Below, in pieces: positions 1 through 10,496 of a stretch of 64,000 nt of DNA. This DNA is from Limnephilus marmoratus (Eukaryota > Arthropoda > Insecta > Trichoptera > Limnephilidae): positions 13,845,721-13,909,720 of the forward strand of contig OU862928.1 in the NCBI GenBank assembly GCA_917880885.1, read 5' to 3'. Under the pieces are notes generated by a model. It was given only the letters and a program-made list of their open reading frames with translations. It searched no databases and was not told the origin of the DNA. The translations under genes and the position numbers were made by a program. Position 1 is the first letter of the stretch, and each line of letters starts with the position of its first letter.

Positions 1-570
1 TAGCACTGACGAAATCTTCAACAATCTTAACATCATGTCAATTAAACAACTATATTCTAAAACTATACTAATTTACATGCATAAGTACAAAACCCAAGAA
101 ATAACAACTGACACGTACATTAGAAACACTAGATCTCATGGTCAAAAACATATCCAACAAGTAACTGCTAACACAACATTTGGGCAAAAAAGCTTCTTAT
201 ATTATGGCATTAAACTCTACAATAAAATACCACTCTCACTCAAAAACCTCAACATTATAACATTTAAATTTCAAATAAAAAGCTGGATACTAACTCTAGG
301 GAGATCAGAAATAGAAAATATACTGAAATCAAATACAGACTAAAACCGAATCTAGTGAACTGAATTATAAAAAAAAACACTATCTTATTAACTTTATAAT
401 TAGTAAAAAAAATACTACATGATATAATATGTTATGTCAAATTCATATTATTCTTATAATTAAATTATAATATGTAAATTAAATCCTCAGCACGGGAGAT
501 CCCAGTGAGGATATCATTATCTCTATTTGTTATTAAGAAATGAAGACAATAAATCATTATTATTATTATT
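1..570 (+). mobile_element. 3' end of a non-LTR retrotransposon (LINE)
   Basis: An open frame at 35-343, already open at base 1, reads as the extreme C-terminus of a LINE reverse transcriptase: the pattern Y-G-I-K-L-Y-N-K-I-P followed by a short basic tail is typical of the Jockey/CR1 group. It is followed by an AT-rich 3' UTR and a short (ATT)n tail at about 556-570. The next base starts sequence identical to the intron that follows every A exon in the array. The LINE therefore inserted into an array intron, and at least part of another unit should lie left of the window. The element is 5' truncated by the window edge, so the clade is uncertain. Confidence 0.75.
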
Positions 571-811
571 AATCATTTTTAAATTAAGTTTGTCTATTTG
601 AATTCGATTTTGTTTTCGTGAATGCGTGAATAAATGCGAATCTTATTGGTTGGAAACAATCCACAAATTTGAATGGAAGGCACTTCTAGAGTTATGATTA
701 TATTCTTTATTTTATGTTATGAGCCCTGCAAGAAATCAATGGAAAAAAAGTAATATGTTTTAAATGAAGATAAACCACGGGGAAAGCTTATGAATACATA
801 ATTTATTTTAG

Positions 812-1018
812 TTACATGCGAACTGAAGACATCTAATTCTGTAAACTTCATGTGCAACGATTCTACCTATTCACCCATACCTTGCCCAAATAAGATAGTT
901 GATGGGAAAACCATTTACATTACTTGTAAGCAAGGTTACAGCCGCGTTGAAGGAACGAACCAGGGGATAACCTGCAGAGGCGGCCAGTGGGACAAACCCA
1001 TACCCTTGTGCTCTGCAA
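812..1018 (+). CDS. Sushi exon A1 (array unit 1)
   Basis: An internal exon of 207 bp that starts with two bases of a split codon and ends with one (phase 1-1), between acceptor AG 810-811 and donor GTAAGT at 1019. The 69 residues hold six cysteines: T-C-E near the start, M-C-N, P-C-P, T-C-K-Q-G-Y, T-C-R-G-G-Q-W and L-C-S at the end. The C..GY and C..GxW blocks are the sushi signature; two extra cysteines add to the usual four, as known for selectin SCRs. A1 differs from most units by Tyr before S-P-I-P-C, Pro after that Cys, Leu before the last Cys and C-S-A instead of C-S-P. Presumably secreted or extracellular. Confidence 0.85.
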
Positions 1019-1287
1019 GTAAGTCAAATGCTCAGTTCAATCATTTTTAAATTCAGTTCGTCTATTTGAACTCCGATTTGTTTTCGTGAATGCCTGAATA
1101 AATGCGAATCTTATTTGTTGGAAATAATTCACAAATTTGAATGGAAGGCACTTCTAGATAATCTAGATATATGATTATGTTCTTTATTTTATGTTATGAG
1201 CCCTGCAAAAAATCAATGGAAAAAAGTAATATGTATTAAATGAAGACAAACTACGGGGAAAGCTTATGAATGCAAAATTTATTTTAG

Positions 1288-1494
1288 TTACATGCGAACT
1301 GAAGACATCCATTTCTGTAAACTTCATGTGCAACGATTCTTCCTCTTCACCCATACCTTGCCCAAATAAGATAGTTGATGGGAAAACCATTTACACTACT
1401 TGTAAGCAAGGTTACAGCCGCGTTGAAGAAATGAACCAGGGGATAACCTGCAGAGGCGGCCAGTGGGACAAACCCATACCCTCGTGCTCTGCAA
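1288..1494 (+). CDS. Sushi exon A2 (array unit 2)
   Basis: A 207-bp phase 1-1 exon with acceptor AG 1286-1287 and donor GTAAGT at 1495. It shares P-N-K and C-S-A with A1 and carries private changes: Ile for Asn in the S-N-S-V block, Thr for Ile before the C..GY cysteine, and Glu for Gly after R-V-E. All six cysteines and the Trp are kept. It belongs to the subtype whose last intron bases contain an ATG in frame with the exon (1266) and no stop, so an unspliced frame runs 1266-1526. Confidence 0.85.
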
Positions 1495-1754
1495 GTAAGT
1501 CAAATACTCAGTTCAATCATTTTTAAATTAAGTTTGTCTATTTGAATTCGATTTTGTTTTCGTGAATGCGTGAATATATGCGAATCTTATTTGTTGGAAA
1601 CAATCCACAAATTTGAATGGAAGGCACTTCTAGAGTTATGATTATATACTTTATTTTATGTTAGGAGCCCTGCAAGAAATAAAGGGAAAAAAGTAATTTG
1701 TTTTAAATGAAGATAAACCACGGGGAAAGCTTATGAATACATAATTTATTTTAG

Positions 1755-1961
1755 TTACATGCGAACTGAAGACATCCAATTCTGTAAACTTCATGTGCAA
1801 CGATTCTACCTCTTCACCCATACCTTGCTCAAATAAGATTGTTGATGGGAAAACCATTTACATTACTTGTAAGCAAGGTTACAGCCGCGTTGAAGGAACG
1901 AACCAGGGGATAACCTGCAGAGGCGGCCAATGGGACAAACCCATACCCTCGTGCTCTCCAA
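1755..1961 (+). CDS. Sushi exon A3 (array unit 3)
   Basis: A 207-bp phase 1-1 exon, acceptor AG 1753-1754, donor GTAAGT at 1962. It encodes the standard six-cysteine sushi domain, with S-S-P-I-P-C-S-N-K-I-V-D-G in the middle and G-Q-W-D-K-P-I-P-S-C at the end. The codon before Trp is the silent variant CAA. This unit is the common form of the array. Confidence 0.86.
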
Positions 1962-2222
1962 GTAAGTCAAATGCTCAGTTCAATCATTTTTAAATTCAGT
2001 TCGTCTATTTGAATTCGATTTTGTTTTCGTGAATGCCTGAATAAATGCGAATCTAATTTGTTGGAAATAATTCACAAATTTGAATGGAAGGCACTTCTAG
2101 AGTTATGATTATATACTTTATTTTATGTTATGAGCCCTGCAAGAAATAAAGGAAAAAAAAGTAATATGTTTTAAATGAAGATAAACCACGGGGAAAGCTT
2201 ATGAATACATAATTTATTTTAG

Positions 2223-2429
2223 TTACATGCGAACTGAAGACATCCAATTCTGTAAACTTCATGTGCAACGATTCTACCTCTTCACCCACACCTTGCTCAA
2301 ATAAGATTGTTGATGGGAAAACCATTTACATTACTTGTAAGCAAGGTTACAGCCGCGTTGAAGGAACGAACCAGGGGATAACCTGCAGAGGCGGCCAGTG
2401 GGACAAACCCATACCCTCGTGCTCTCCAA
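2223..2429 (+). CDS. Sushi exon A4 (array unit 4)
   Basis: A 207-bp phase 1-1 exon, acceptor AG 2221-2222, donor GTAAGT at 2430. It is the same domain as A3 but with Thr for Ile in S-S-P-T-P-C, a variant shared with A5 and A9. The six cysteines and Trp are intact. Confidence 0.86.
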
Positions 2430-2689
2430 GTAAGTCAAATGCTCAGTTCAATCATTTTTAAATTCAGTTCGTCTATTTGAATTCGATTTTGTTTTCGTTA
2501 ATGCCTGAATAAATGCCAATCTTATTTGTTGGAAATAATTCACAAATTTGAATGGAAGGCACTTCTCGAGTTATGATTATATACTTTATTTTATGTTATG
2601 AGCCCTGCAAGAAATCAATGGAAAAAAGTAATATGTATTAAATGAAGATAAACCACGGGGAAAGCTTATGAATGCAAAATTTATTTTAG

Positions 2690-2896
2690 TTACATGCGAA
2701 CTGAAGACATCCAATTCTGTAAACTTCATGTGCAACGATTCTACCTCTTCACCCACACCTTGCTCAAATAAGATTGTTGATGGGAAAACCATTTACATTA
2801 CTTGTAAGCAAGGTTACAGCCGCGTTGAAGGAATGAACCAGGGGATAACCTGCAGAGGCGGCCAGTGGGACAAACCCATACCCTCGTGCTCTCCAA
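2690..2896 (+). CDS. Sushi exon A5 (array unit 5)
   Basis: A 207-bp phase 1-1 exon, acceptor AG 2688-2689, donor GTAAGT at 2897. It carries S-S-P-T-P-C and, in the C..GY loop, E-G-M-N-Q where A3 and A4 have E-G-T-N-Q. It belongs to the subtype with an in-frame ATG at 2668, upstream of the acceptor. With A6 it matches the A9-A10 pair. Confidence 0.86.
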
Positions 2897-3151
2897 GTAA
2901 GTCAAATGCTCAGTTTAATCATTTTTAAATGAAGTTTGTCTATTTGAATTCGATTTTGTTTTCGTGATTGCGTGGATAAATGCGAATCTTATTTGTTGGA
3001 AATAATCCACAAATTTGAATGGAAGGCACTTCTAGAGTTATGATTATATATTTTATTTTATGTTCTGAGCTCTGCAAGAAATCAATGGAAAAAAAAGTTT
3101 TATATGAAGATAAACCACGGGGAAAGCTTATGAATACATAATTTATTTTAG

Positions 3152-3358
3152 TTACATGCGAACTGAAGACATCCAATTCTGTAAACTTCATGTGCAACGA
3201 TTCTACCTCTTCACCCATACCTTGCTCAAATAAGATAGTTGATGGGAAAACCATTTACATTACTTGTAAGCAAGGTTACAGCCGCGTTGAAGGAATGAAC
3301 CAGGGGATAACCTGCAGAGGCGGCCAGTGGGACAAACCCATACCCTCGTGCTCTCCAA
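3152..3358 (+). CDS. Sushi exon A6 (array unit 6)
   Basis: A 207-bp phase 1-1 exon, acceptor AG 3150-3151, donor GTAAGT at 3359. It encodes the standard six-cysteine domain with E-G-M-N-Q. Its upstream intron is shorter (255 bp) because the usual GTAATATG stretch is missing, a private feature shared only with A10. Confidence 0.86.
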
Positions 3359-3619
3359 GTAAGTCAAGTGCTCAGTTCAATCATTTTTAAATTCAGTTCG
3401 TCTATTTGAATTTGATTTTGTTTTCGTGAATGCGTGAACAAATGCGAATCTTATTTGCTGGAAATAATCCACAAATTGGAATGGAAGGCACTTCTAGAGT
3501 TATGATTATATACTTTATTTTATGTTCTGAGCCCTGCAAGAAATCAATGTAAAAAAAAAAAATTGTTTTAAATGAAGATAAACCACGGGGAAAGCTTATG
3601 AATACATAATTTATTTTAG

Positions 3620-3826
3620 TTACATGCGAACTGAAGACATCCAATTCTGTAAACTTCATGTGCAACGATTCTACCTCTTCACCCATACCTTGCTCAAATA
3701 AGATAGTTGATGGGAAAACCATTTACATTACTTGTAAGCAAGGTTACAGCCGCGTTGAAGGAATGAACCAGGGGATAACCTGCAGAGGCGGCCAGTGGGA
3801 CAAACCCATACCCTCGTGCTCTCCAA
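3620..3826 (+). CDS. Sushi exon A7 (array unit 7)
   Basis: A 207-bp phase 1-1 exon, acceptor AG 3618-3619, donor GTAAGT at 3827. The encoded domain is the same as A6. The preceding intron has an expanded A run at about 3549-3561. Confidence 0.86.
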
Positions 3827-4085
3827 GTAAGTCAAATGCTCAGTTCAATCATTTTTAAATTCAGTTCGTCTATTTGAATTTGATTTTGTTTTCGTGAATG
3901 CGTGAACAAATGCGAATCTTATTTGCTGGAAATAATCCATAATTTGGAATGGAAGGCACTTCTAGAGTTATGATTATATACTTTATTTTATGTTCTGAGC
4001 CCTGCAAGAAATCAATGTAAAAAAAAAATATGTTTTAAATGAAGATAAACCACGGGAAAGCTTATGAATACATAATTTATTTTAG

Positions 4086-4292
4086 TTACATGCGAACTGA
4101 AGACATCCAATTCTGTAAACTTCATGTGCAACGATTCTACCTCTTTACCCATACGTTGCTCAAATAAGATAGTTGATGGGAAAACCATTTACATTACTTG
4201 TAAGCAAGGTTACAGCCGCGTTGAAGGAATGAACCAGGGGATAACCTGCAGAGGCGGCCAGTGGGACAAACCCATACCCTCGTGCTCTCCAA
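4086..4292 (+). CDS. Sushi exon A8 (array unit 8)
   Basis: A 207-bp phase 1-1 exon, acceptor AG 4084-4085, donor GTAAGT at 4293. Private changes sit just before the third cysteine (S-L-P-I-R-C). These alter the loop closed by the extra cysteine pair, which is also where A4, A5, A9 and A10 vary. Cysteines and Trp are intact. Confidence 0.85.
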
Positions 4293-4552
4293 GTAAGTCA
4301 AGTGCTCAGTTCAATCATTTTTAAATTCAGTTCGTCTATTTGAATTTGATTTTGTTTTCGTGAATGCGTGAACAAATGCGAATCTTATTTGTTGGAAATA
4401 ATCCACAAATTAGAATGGAAGGCACTTCTAGAGTTATGATTATATACTTTTTTTTATGTTCCGAGCCCTGCAAGAAATCAATGGAAAAAAGTAATATGTA
4501 TTAAATGAAGATAAACCACGGGGAAAGCTTATGAATGCAAAATTTATTTTAG

Positions 4553-4759
4553 TTACATGCGATCTGAAGACATCCAATTCTGTAAACTTCATGTGCAACG
4601 ATTCTACCTCTTCACCCACACCTTGCTCAAATAAGATTGTTGATGGGAAAACCATTTACATTACTTGTAAGCAAGGTTACAGCCGCGTTGAAGGAATGAA
4701 CCAGGGGATAACCTGCAGAGGCGGCCAGTGGGACAAACCCATACCCTCGTGCTCTCCAA
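4553..4759 (+). CDS. Sushi exon A9 (array unit 9)
   Basis: A 207-bp phase 1-1 exon, acceptor AG 4551-4552. The donor at 4760 is GTAAGA, slightly weaker than GTAAGT elsewhere. It has Asp for Glu after the first cysteine (T-C-D-L) and S-S-P-T-P-C. It belongs to the subtype with an in-frame ATG (4531) before the acceptor. The stop that normally ends the read-through frame after the exon is altered here, so the open frame runs to 4824. Confidence 0.84.
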
Positions 4760-5010
4760 GTAAGACAAATGCTCAGTTTAATCATTTGAAGTTCGTCTAT
4801 TTGAATTCGATTTTGTTTTCGTGATTGCGTGAATAAATGCGAATCTTATTTGTTGGAAATAATCCACAAATTTGAATGGAAGGCACTTCTAGAGTTATGA
4901 TTATATATTTTATTTTATGTTCTGAGCCCTGCAAGAAATCAATGGAAAAAAAAAAGTTTTATATGAAGATAAACCACGGGGATAGCTTATGAATACATAA
5001 TTTATTTTAG

Positions 5011-5217
5011 TTACATGCGAACTGAAGACATCCAATTCTGTAAACTTCATGTGCAACGATTCTACCTCTTCACCCATATCTTGCTCAAATAAGATAGTTG
5101 ATGGGAAAACCATTTACATTACTTGTAAGCAAGGTTACAGCCGCGTTGAAGGAATGAACCAGGGGATAACCTGCAGAGGCGGCCAGTGGGACAAACCCAT
5201 ACCCTCGTGCTCTCCAA
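5011..5217 (+). CDS. Sushi exon A10 (array unit 10)
   Basis: A 207-bp phase 1-1 exon, acceptor AG 5009-5010, donor GTAAGT at 5218. It has Ser for Pro before the third cysteine (S-P-I-S-C). Its preceding intron is the shortest of the array (251 bp) and shares the deletion seen before A6. Confidence 0.85.
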
Positions 5218-5477
5218 GTAAGTCAAGTGCTCAGTTCAATCATTTTTAAATTCAGTTCGTCTATTTGAATTTGATTTTTTTTTCGTGAATGCTTGAACAA
5301 ATGCGAATCTTATTTGTTGGAAATAATCCACAAATTTGAATGGAAGGCACATCTAGAGTTATGATTATATACTGTATTTTATGTTCCGAGCCCTGCAAGA
5401 AATCAATGGAAAAAAGTAATATGTATTAAATGAAGATAAACTACGGGGAAAGCTTATGACTACATTATTTATTTTAG

Positions 5478-5684
5478 TTACATGCGAACTGAAGACGTCC
5501 AATTCTGTAAACTTCATGTGCAACGATTCTACCTCTTCACCCATACCTTGCTCAAATAAGATAGTTGATGGGAAAACCATTTACATTACTTGCAAGCAAG
5601 GTTACAGCCGTGTTGAAGGAACGAACCAGGGGATAACCTGCAGAGGCGGCCAGTGGGACAAACCCATACCCTCGTGCTCTCCAA
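5478..5684 (+). CDS. Sushi exon A11 (last array unit)
   Basis: A 207-bp phase 1-1 exon, acceptor AG 5476-5477, donor GTAAGT at 5685. The domain is standard (S-S-P-I-P-C, E-G-T-N-Q) with several silent changes (ACG, TGC, CGT). The intron after it is longer and diverges from the array: it contains the 'ACTCACGTGAGAACAATCCAG' type sequence seen after the dispersed A exons. A11 therefore marks the boundary between the homogenised array and the older modular part. Confidence 0.85.
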
Positions 5685-5716
5685 GTAAGTCAAATGCTCA
5701 GTTCAATCATTTTTAA

Positions 5717-6109
5717 ATTAAATTCTTCTGTTTGATTTTCGATTTTGTTTTTGTGAATGCGTGAATAAATGCAAATCTTATTTGTTGAAAATAATTCACT
5801 TGCGGACAACCGATCGAGCTGAAACTCAGCAGATAGAATATATTCATTTATGAATACGTTGTTCTTATAGATGTTTTCACTCACGTGAGAACAATCCAGT
5901 TATACAAACTCAGTTTTTTATTTAATGCCAGCTTATTTTTTTTTAATGCCGGCAACCCGGGCGTTTATTGTAATAATAATATCTTATACAAACAAGTTAG
6001 TAACCCGCCTCACTAGACTAAGTCTTTTCCGAGGCGGGTACATATATATATTGAGCCAAACAATGTGTCAAGATGGCTAAAAATCAATAAGCTTAAATAA
6101 AATATAAAA
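5717..6109. other. Intron after A11, with a GC-rich stem-loop
   Basis: No gene is visible. Bases 5717-5910 match introns that follow dispersed A exons (A16-A18). Bases 5930-6060 are unrelated and hold a GC-rich patch and a nine-base perfect stem, ACCCGCCTC (6003-6011) pairing with GAGGCGGGT (6031-6039). This could be the end of a small transposon, but no second end was found. Confidence 0.5.
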
Positions 6110-6800
6110 AAACACGGCGTGTGGGGATTGGATTTAAGGGGACATACAGTGAAAACAAAATTAAAATTGATTGCGAAACTATTGAAAATGTTACTGAAAT
6201 GAAATACGTTTTATTATATTCCAAACTACCATTCAACAAGTATGCTAAATATACACAAAAGAAAATTGGGAAAAAAAAAATTTTTTTTTGAGGAATTCGG
6301 CGAAAACTATCAAGTCAAACTGCAATCACTATCTACAAATCAATTATTGCTCCACATTTTTACTATTGCTCAACTATCCTTTTCCTATGTAACGAACGAA
6401 AACAAAATATGTTTCAAATTCTCTCAAACAGGGCAATGAGAATTTTATTACGGCGAAACATTTTTCAAAAGAAAACAAAATATTAAAGTAACTGAATTGG
6501 CTAACCGTGAAACAGATGCTGACCTTGAATACGATGATATTTATTAATAAAATAATTAACAACATTTTACCAAAATACTTCTTAAATAAAATTATATTCA
6601 ACAAGGACATTCACAGACATAACACAGGGACGTGCAGAGAAATCAGGCTTCGGAAAAACGACAAGGCGAATACGCAGAACAGTTTACTGTACAAATTTAT
6701 GAAGTTATATAACACGCGACCAGAAACTTTGAAGTCCATACCAATTGGAAAGTTCAAGACGTATTGTAGGAGCTACATAAAAATACATTAGTTTGCAATA
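6110..6800 (+). mobile_element. Decayed LINE fragment (reverse transcriptase C-terminus)
   Basis: Across three frames the sequence reads as the C-terminal part of a LINE reverse transcriptase: a stretch like N-K-Y-A-K-Y-T-Q-K-K-I-G-K near 6235-6270, then N-I-L-P-K-Y and S-L-L-Y-K-F-M-K-L-Y-N in the open frame 6507-6791. Frameshifts separate the pieces, so it is dead. The fragment is 5' truncated. The clade is probably in the Jockey/CR1 group, judged only from the C-terminal pattern. Confidence 0.65.
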
Positions 6801-7560
6801 TGAAATATAAAATATAAAAAAACTTAAATTTACAAATTACTAAAATAAAATTATTAAAAAAAATTAATTATTTAATTGTTTTCGATTTAAACGTGTTTTT
6901 AAACTCGCCATAAGTCGTAAATCCGAAGTCAAATTATTGTCAAACAAAATACTTTAAGTCATTATACGAGGGTAGGTTTTTAAGTTCGCGGAATGGTGGG
7001 TAAGGAGTAGAAATAAAAATCCAAAATTATTTTTCATTTTCAATATATTCCCCTGCTACCCGAATACATTTTACGGATCTATCAATTATCTTAGGTTTAC
7101 TAAAAAAAAAAAATATTTGACTTTGTCTAAAAAATAGACCGAAATCGCATCCCTCACTTCTTGAAAACATTTTCCCACGAAGTTCTTTGCATCATGTTTA
7201 CAAATTTTTATTTATTTTATTTATAAGAATATTGTACATTGCATAGTTTTTTTGTGGTGTTTCATCCGCCATGCTAGGGATACCCCTGTGTTATGGCGGG
7301 TGAAGTTTACAGATTTGAAATTATACATTTGTAATGGTTGATAAATAAAATTAGAAGTTGTACAGATTAAATTAAATTGCAAAAATTTTTTTAGTAATAA
7401 TAATTAATTAATTAATAATAATGAATAAATAATAATTATGATAATTATGATAATAACAAAAATTAGTAATAATATTGTAATAATAAGTTGATAATAATAC
7501 ATATTATAAGAAATAGTAATTTAATTATTTGTTAAATTAAGGAATTAAGGAACACCGTTT

Positions 7561-10496
7561 CTAATCATCATTTCTAGTTGTAAGGATCCATTGTGATAAA
7601 TGTTTTTTAAAGGTGAGCGGTTGGGTTTCGGTTTTTAAGTTCTCAGGGAGAAGGTTAAATATTTTAGGAGCTAGGTATATGAAATGTCTTCGAGCTGACG
7701 TGGTATGTAGTGTCGGTACATTGTAGTGTCGGTTGGTTATTGTTCTGGTCGTGTAATTATGATGTAAGAGAGTTTTTTTCTTATATTTGAACATGAAATG
7801 CATTAAAGTAAATTTTAGATGGAGTTGCCGTATGTTTAGAACATTATATTCAGTGAAGAGTCGAGTTAAGGGGTATCTTGTCGGTCGCTTGTTGATAACA
7901 CGTATTATCGTTTTTTGAGCTTTTTGTAGGGGATCAATAAATTTATGAGCACAGCCGCCCCAAATTATGATGCCATATACTAATAGGGATTGGCAGAGAG
8001 CATAGTAAACTCTTTTTAGTATTGTAGGAGTAATGATATTTCTTAGAGTTCGAAAAACATAGGAGAGCTTGCGAATTCGGGGGATTAGACTGGCTAAATG
8101 CTGATTCCAACGAAGATGATGATCAATTAGGACCCCCAGGTATTTTGTATGGGAAACTTTTTCCAAATTTGGGCAAGTACAGGAAGAGTAAGGTCTTGGA
8201 CAAGAGTGGATTGTTATTTTCTGGTTGTTAGTAGGTTGGGTAGCAGCAGACAGACTAAAGGTTAAAAATTTTGTTTTACCAGCATTGAGGGTGAGGAGAT
8301 TATCATCTAACCAATTCTTTACAAGGCCTATGTCATATTGAGCTATGTCGAAAGCTCCTTTCCAGTTTTTATGTCGAGCTATAAGCACAGTATCATCTGC
8401 AAAGGATATTAGTTTTCCGGTTATGGGTAGGTTACAGAGTTTATTGATGTATATTAGGAATAGAATTGGGCCTAGAACACTTCCTTGTGGGACTCCGAAT
8501 TGTATTGGCAAAGGGTTACTTACGGCCACGTTATTAATTTTCACGGTTTGTGATCTACCAGTAAGGTATGAGGAGAACCAGTTAAAAGTTGAATCCCGGA
8601 TGCCTATTTGAGAGAGTCTTTCCAGAAGTATAGGGTGGGAAACTGTGTCGAATGCTTTGGCTAAGTCTAAGAATATGGCCAGGCAAGAATCGCCTTCGTT
8701 CAGGCTATTTGTGATGTTCTCAGTCAGATCTAAGATTGCAGATTCTGTACTAATTTTTTTTTGGAAGCCAAACTGATTAGGCGAGAGAATCTTCTGGGCT
8801 TCCAAATGGGAGATAAGTCTACTTTTAACAATTTTTTCAATGATTTTTGATAAGACACTTAGCAAAGAAATGGGTCTATAGTTTTCGATATTTGTTTTGT
8901 CGCCACTCTTATATATTGGGATAACCGTTGCATGTTTTAGTTGGATAGGGAAGGAGCCGCTATTGAAGCTTAGATTTACAATGTGTTTTAACGGTGTGGT
9001 AATAAAGTGAGCTATGTGTTTTAGAATGTAAGGTGAAATGTTGTCAATACCTGCAGCACTATTTGTTTTTATGGAAAGTATTGTGTCAAAAATTTCTTTA
9101 GTGGATGTGGGGGCTAAGATGAGTGTGGGATGGAGAGAGTTCTGTAGTCTTACCCGTAAAGTTGGAAGGTTTTGGGTTTTATTTGTGGCTTTAAGAATTT
9201 TGTTGGCTAAGTTCGTTCCGATGTTACTAAAATAATGGTTGGCGTGATCGGCTAAGGTTTTTGGGTCTTCATGGACTTGAATATTTTTCCCATTAATTAC
9301 TAGTGATTGAATATTGAGTGAAGTTTTTTTATTTTCTGAGATGTCATTAACTACGTTCCAGATTACTTTACTGTCATATCCTGAATCTTCAATTTTTTTT
9401 TATAGTATTTTTGTTTGGTTATTATTAACAGGTTATTGCAAATATTACGATACTTTTTGTAGAAACGGAAGAATTGGGGGTCTGGGTTATTTAGTGCTTG
9501 TTTGTGGAGTCTGTCTCTTTTACGTATGCAGAAGATAAGGCCATTCGTAATCCAAGGTTTTAGCTTCCTTTTTTTGTTGGAGGCTGTTTTGGGGGGGAAA
9601 GAGGCGTAGTTAATGTGGGCAGTTAGTGATGCAGAAAACATTTCAAGAGCTGTGTCAACATTTTCAGAGAGTAGGGTAGACTCCCATTTTTCTTGTTCTA
9701 CAGACTTTATCAGATGTTCCATATTTACAATGTTATGAGAAGGATTACTAGACTTAAGGGGAGGAGATTTTGAGTTGTGTATTTCTAGGATGGTTGAGTA
9801 GTGGTCTGTCACCGAAGATTCAAATACAATTGATTTAGCGATTCGCTTTGTTCTGACCATGATGTGATCTATGCATGTCTTAGTAGTGAGTGTGACTCGG
9901 GTAGGTATGTTGATGTATGGTATAAGGCCATGAAGACCCATTAGGTTTAGGTATTTTGTAGTATGAGGGCTAGCTTCGTTTAGGATGTCTATGTTGATAT
10001 CACCGATTATGATGAGATCCTTAGTTGTGTCATCAATATTTTTTTCAAGCGAGTAGAGAAAAGAGGATACATTATTGGACTTAGGGGAGCGATATATGGC
10101 GAAGACATTTAAGTTGTCAATTGTGATTTTGAGGCAATTTGCATGGTCAACTGTAGTTTCAGACACTGTAGGGTTTAAGTAGGATTTGACATAAACTATG
10201 ACCCCATCAGATTGGGACCTGTGTCGAGTTGTATTATACACAGAGTAGTTGTTGATTATCTTCGGGATATAATTTGCATTAATCCAGCACTCTGACAGAA
10301 CAATTATATCGAATTCATTTCCTAAGTCAGTTAGGAGTACAAGTAAATTGTCGAAGTTTTTATTGAGGCTACGGATATTCATGGCAAATATTTTTAGTGC
10401 TTTAGGTGTTGAGATTATTTTTTTATATGCATTTATGTCGTTTGTTGTTTGAACCGTGATGTTAAGAAAATTATCGATAGAGTTTGTTGGGTCCAT
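7561..10496 (-). pseudogene. LINE ORF2: endonuclease plus reverse transcriptase, one frameshift
   Basis: A reading frame of about 978 codons. The N-terminal part (10496-9394) is an APE-type endonuclease with the S-E-C-W block, I-G-D-I-N-I-D and the T-D-H-Y end motif. The C-terminal part (from 9393 down to 7561) is the reverse transcriptase, with F-L-D-L-A-K-A-F-D, G-V-P-Q-G-S-V-L-G-P and the catalytic F-A-D-D. The two parts are in different frames, joined at a run of nine A residues on the coding strand (plus-strand T run 9393-9401); one base more would restore the frame. No other stop was found on reading through. This could be a real lesion, an assembly error in a homopolymer, or a slippery site. 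Confidence 0.82.

Larger units (their letters stand above)
571..5716 (+). repeat. Tandem array of 11 sushi-exon units, about 467 bp each
   Basis: Eleven head-to-tail units each hold one 207-bp exon and about 251-269 bp of intron. Exon start-to-start steps are 476, 467, 468, 467, 462, 468, 466, 467, 458 and 467 bp. Exons and introns are equally similar, which points to recent amplification or gene conversion. Each exon is preceded by an acceptor ending ATTTATTTTAG and followed by GTAAGT (GTAAGA once). Units 2, 5, 9 and 11 form a subtype with different bases just before the acceptor. Units 5-6 and 9-10 share a private short second unit, showing that a two-unit block was copied. Confidence 0.93.

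Noticed and set aside
1184..3722. Antisense frames of 65-106 codons in each array unit (M-V-F-P-S-T-I-L-F)
   Set aside because: They are mirror images of the repeated exon and intron, share no known domain and cross the splice sites.
571..5716. CRISPR-like or satellite array
   Set aside because: Units are 467 bp with conserved exon and splice signals and no unique spacers; it is a tandem exon array.
850..5716. Eleven independent small genes of 66-86 codons starting at internal ATGs
   Set aside because: The ATG is codon 13 of the domain and would drop the first cysteine; frames end a few codons past a perfect donor. Phase 1-1 exon structure explains all copies, and most units have a stop before the acceptor.
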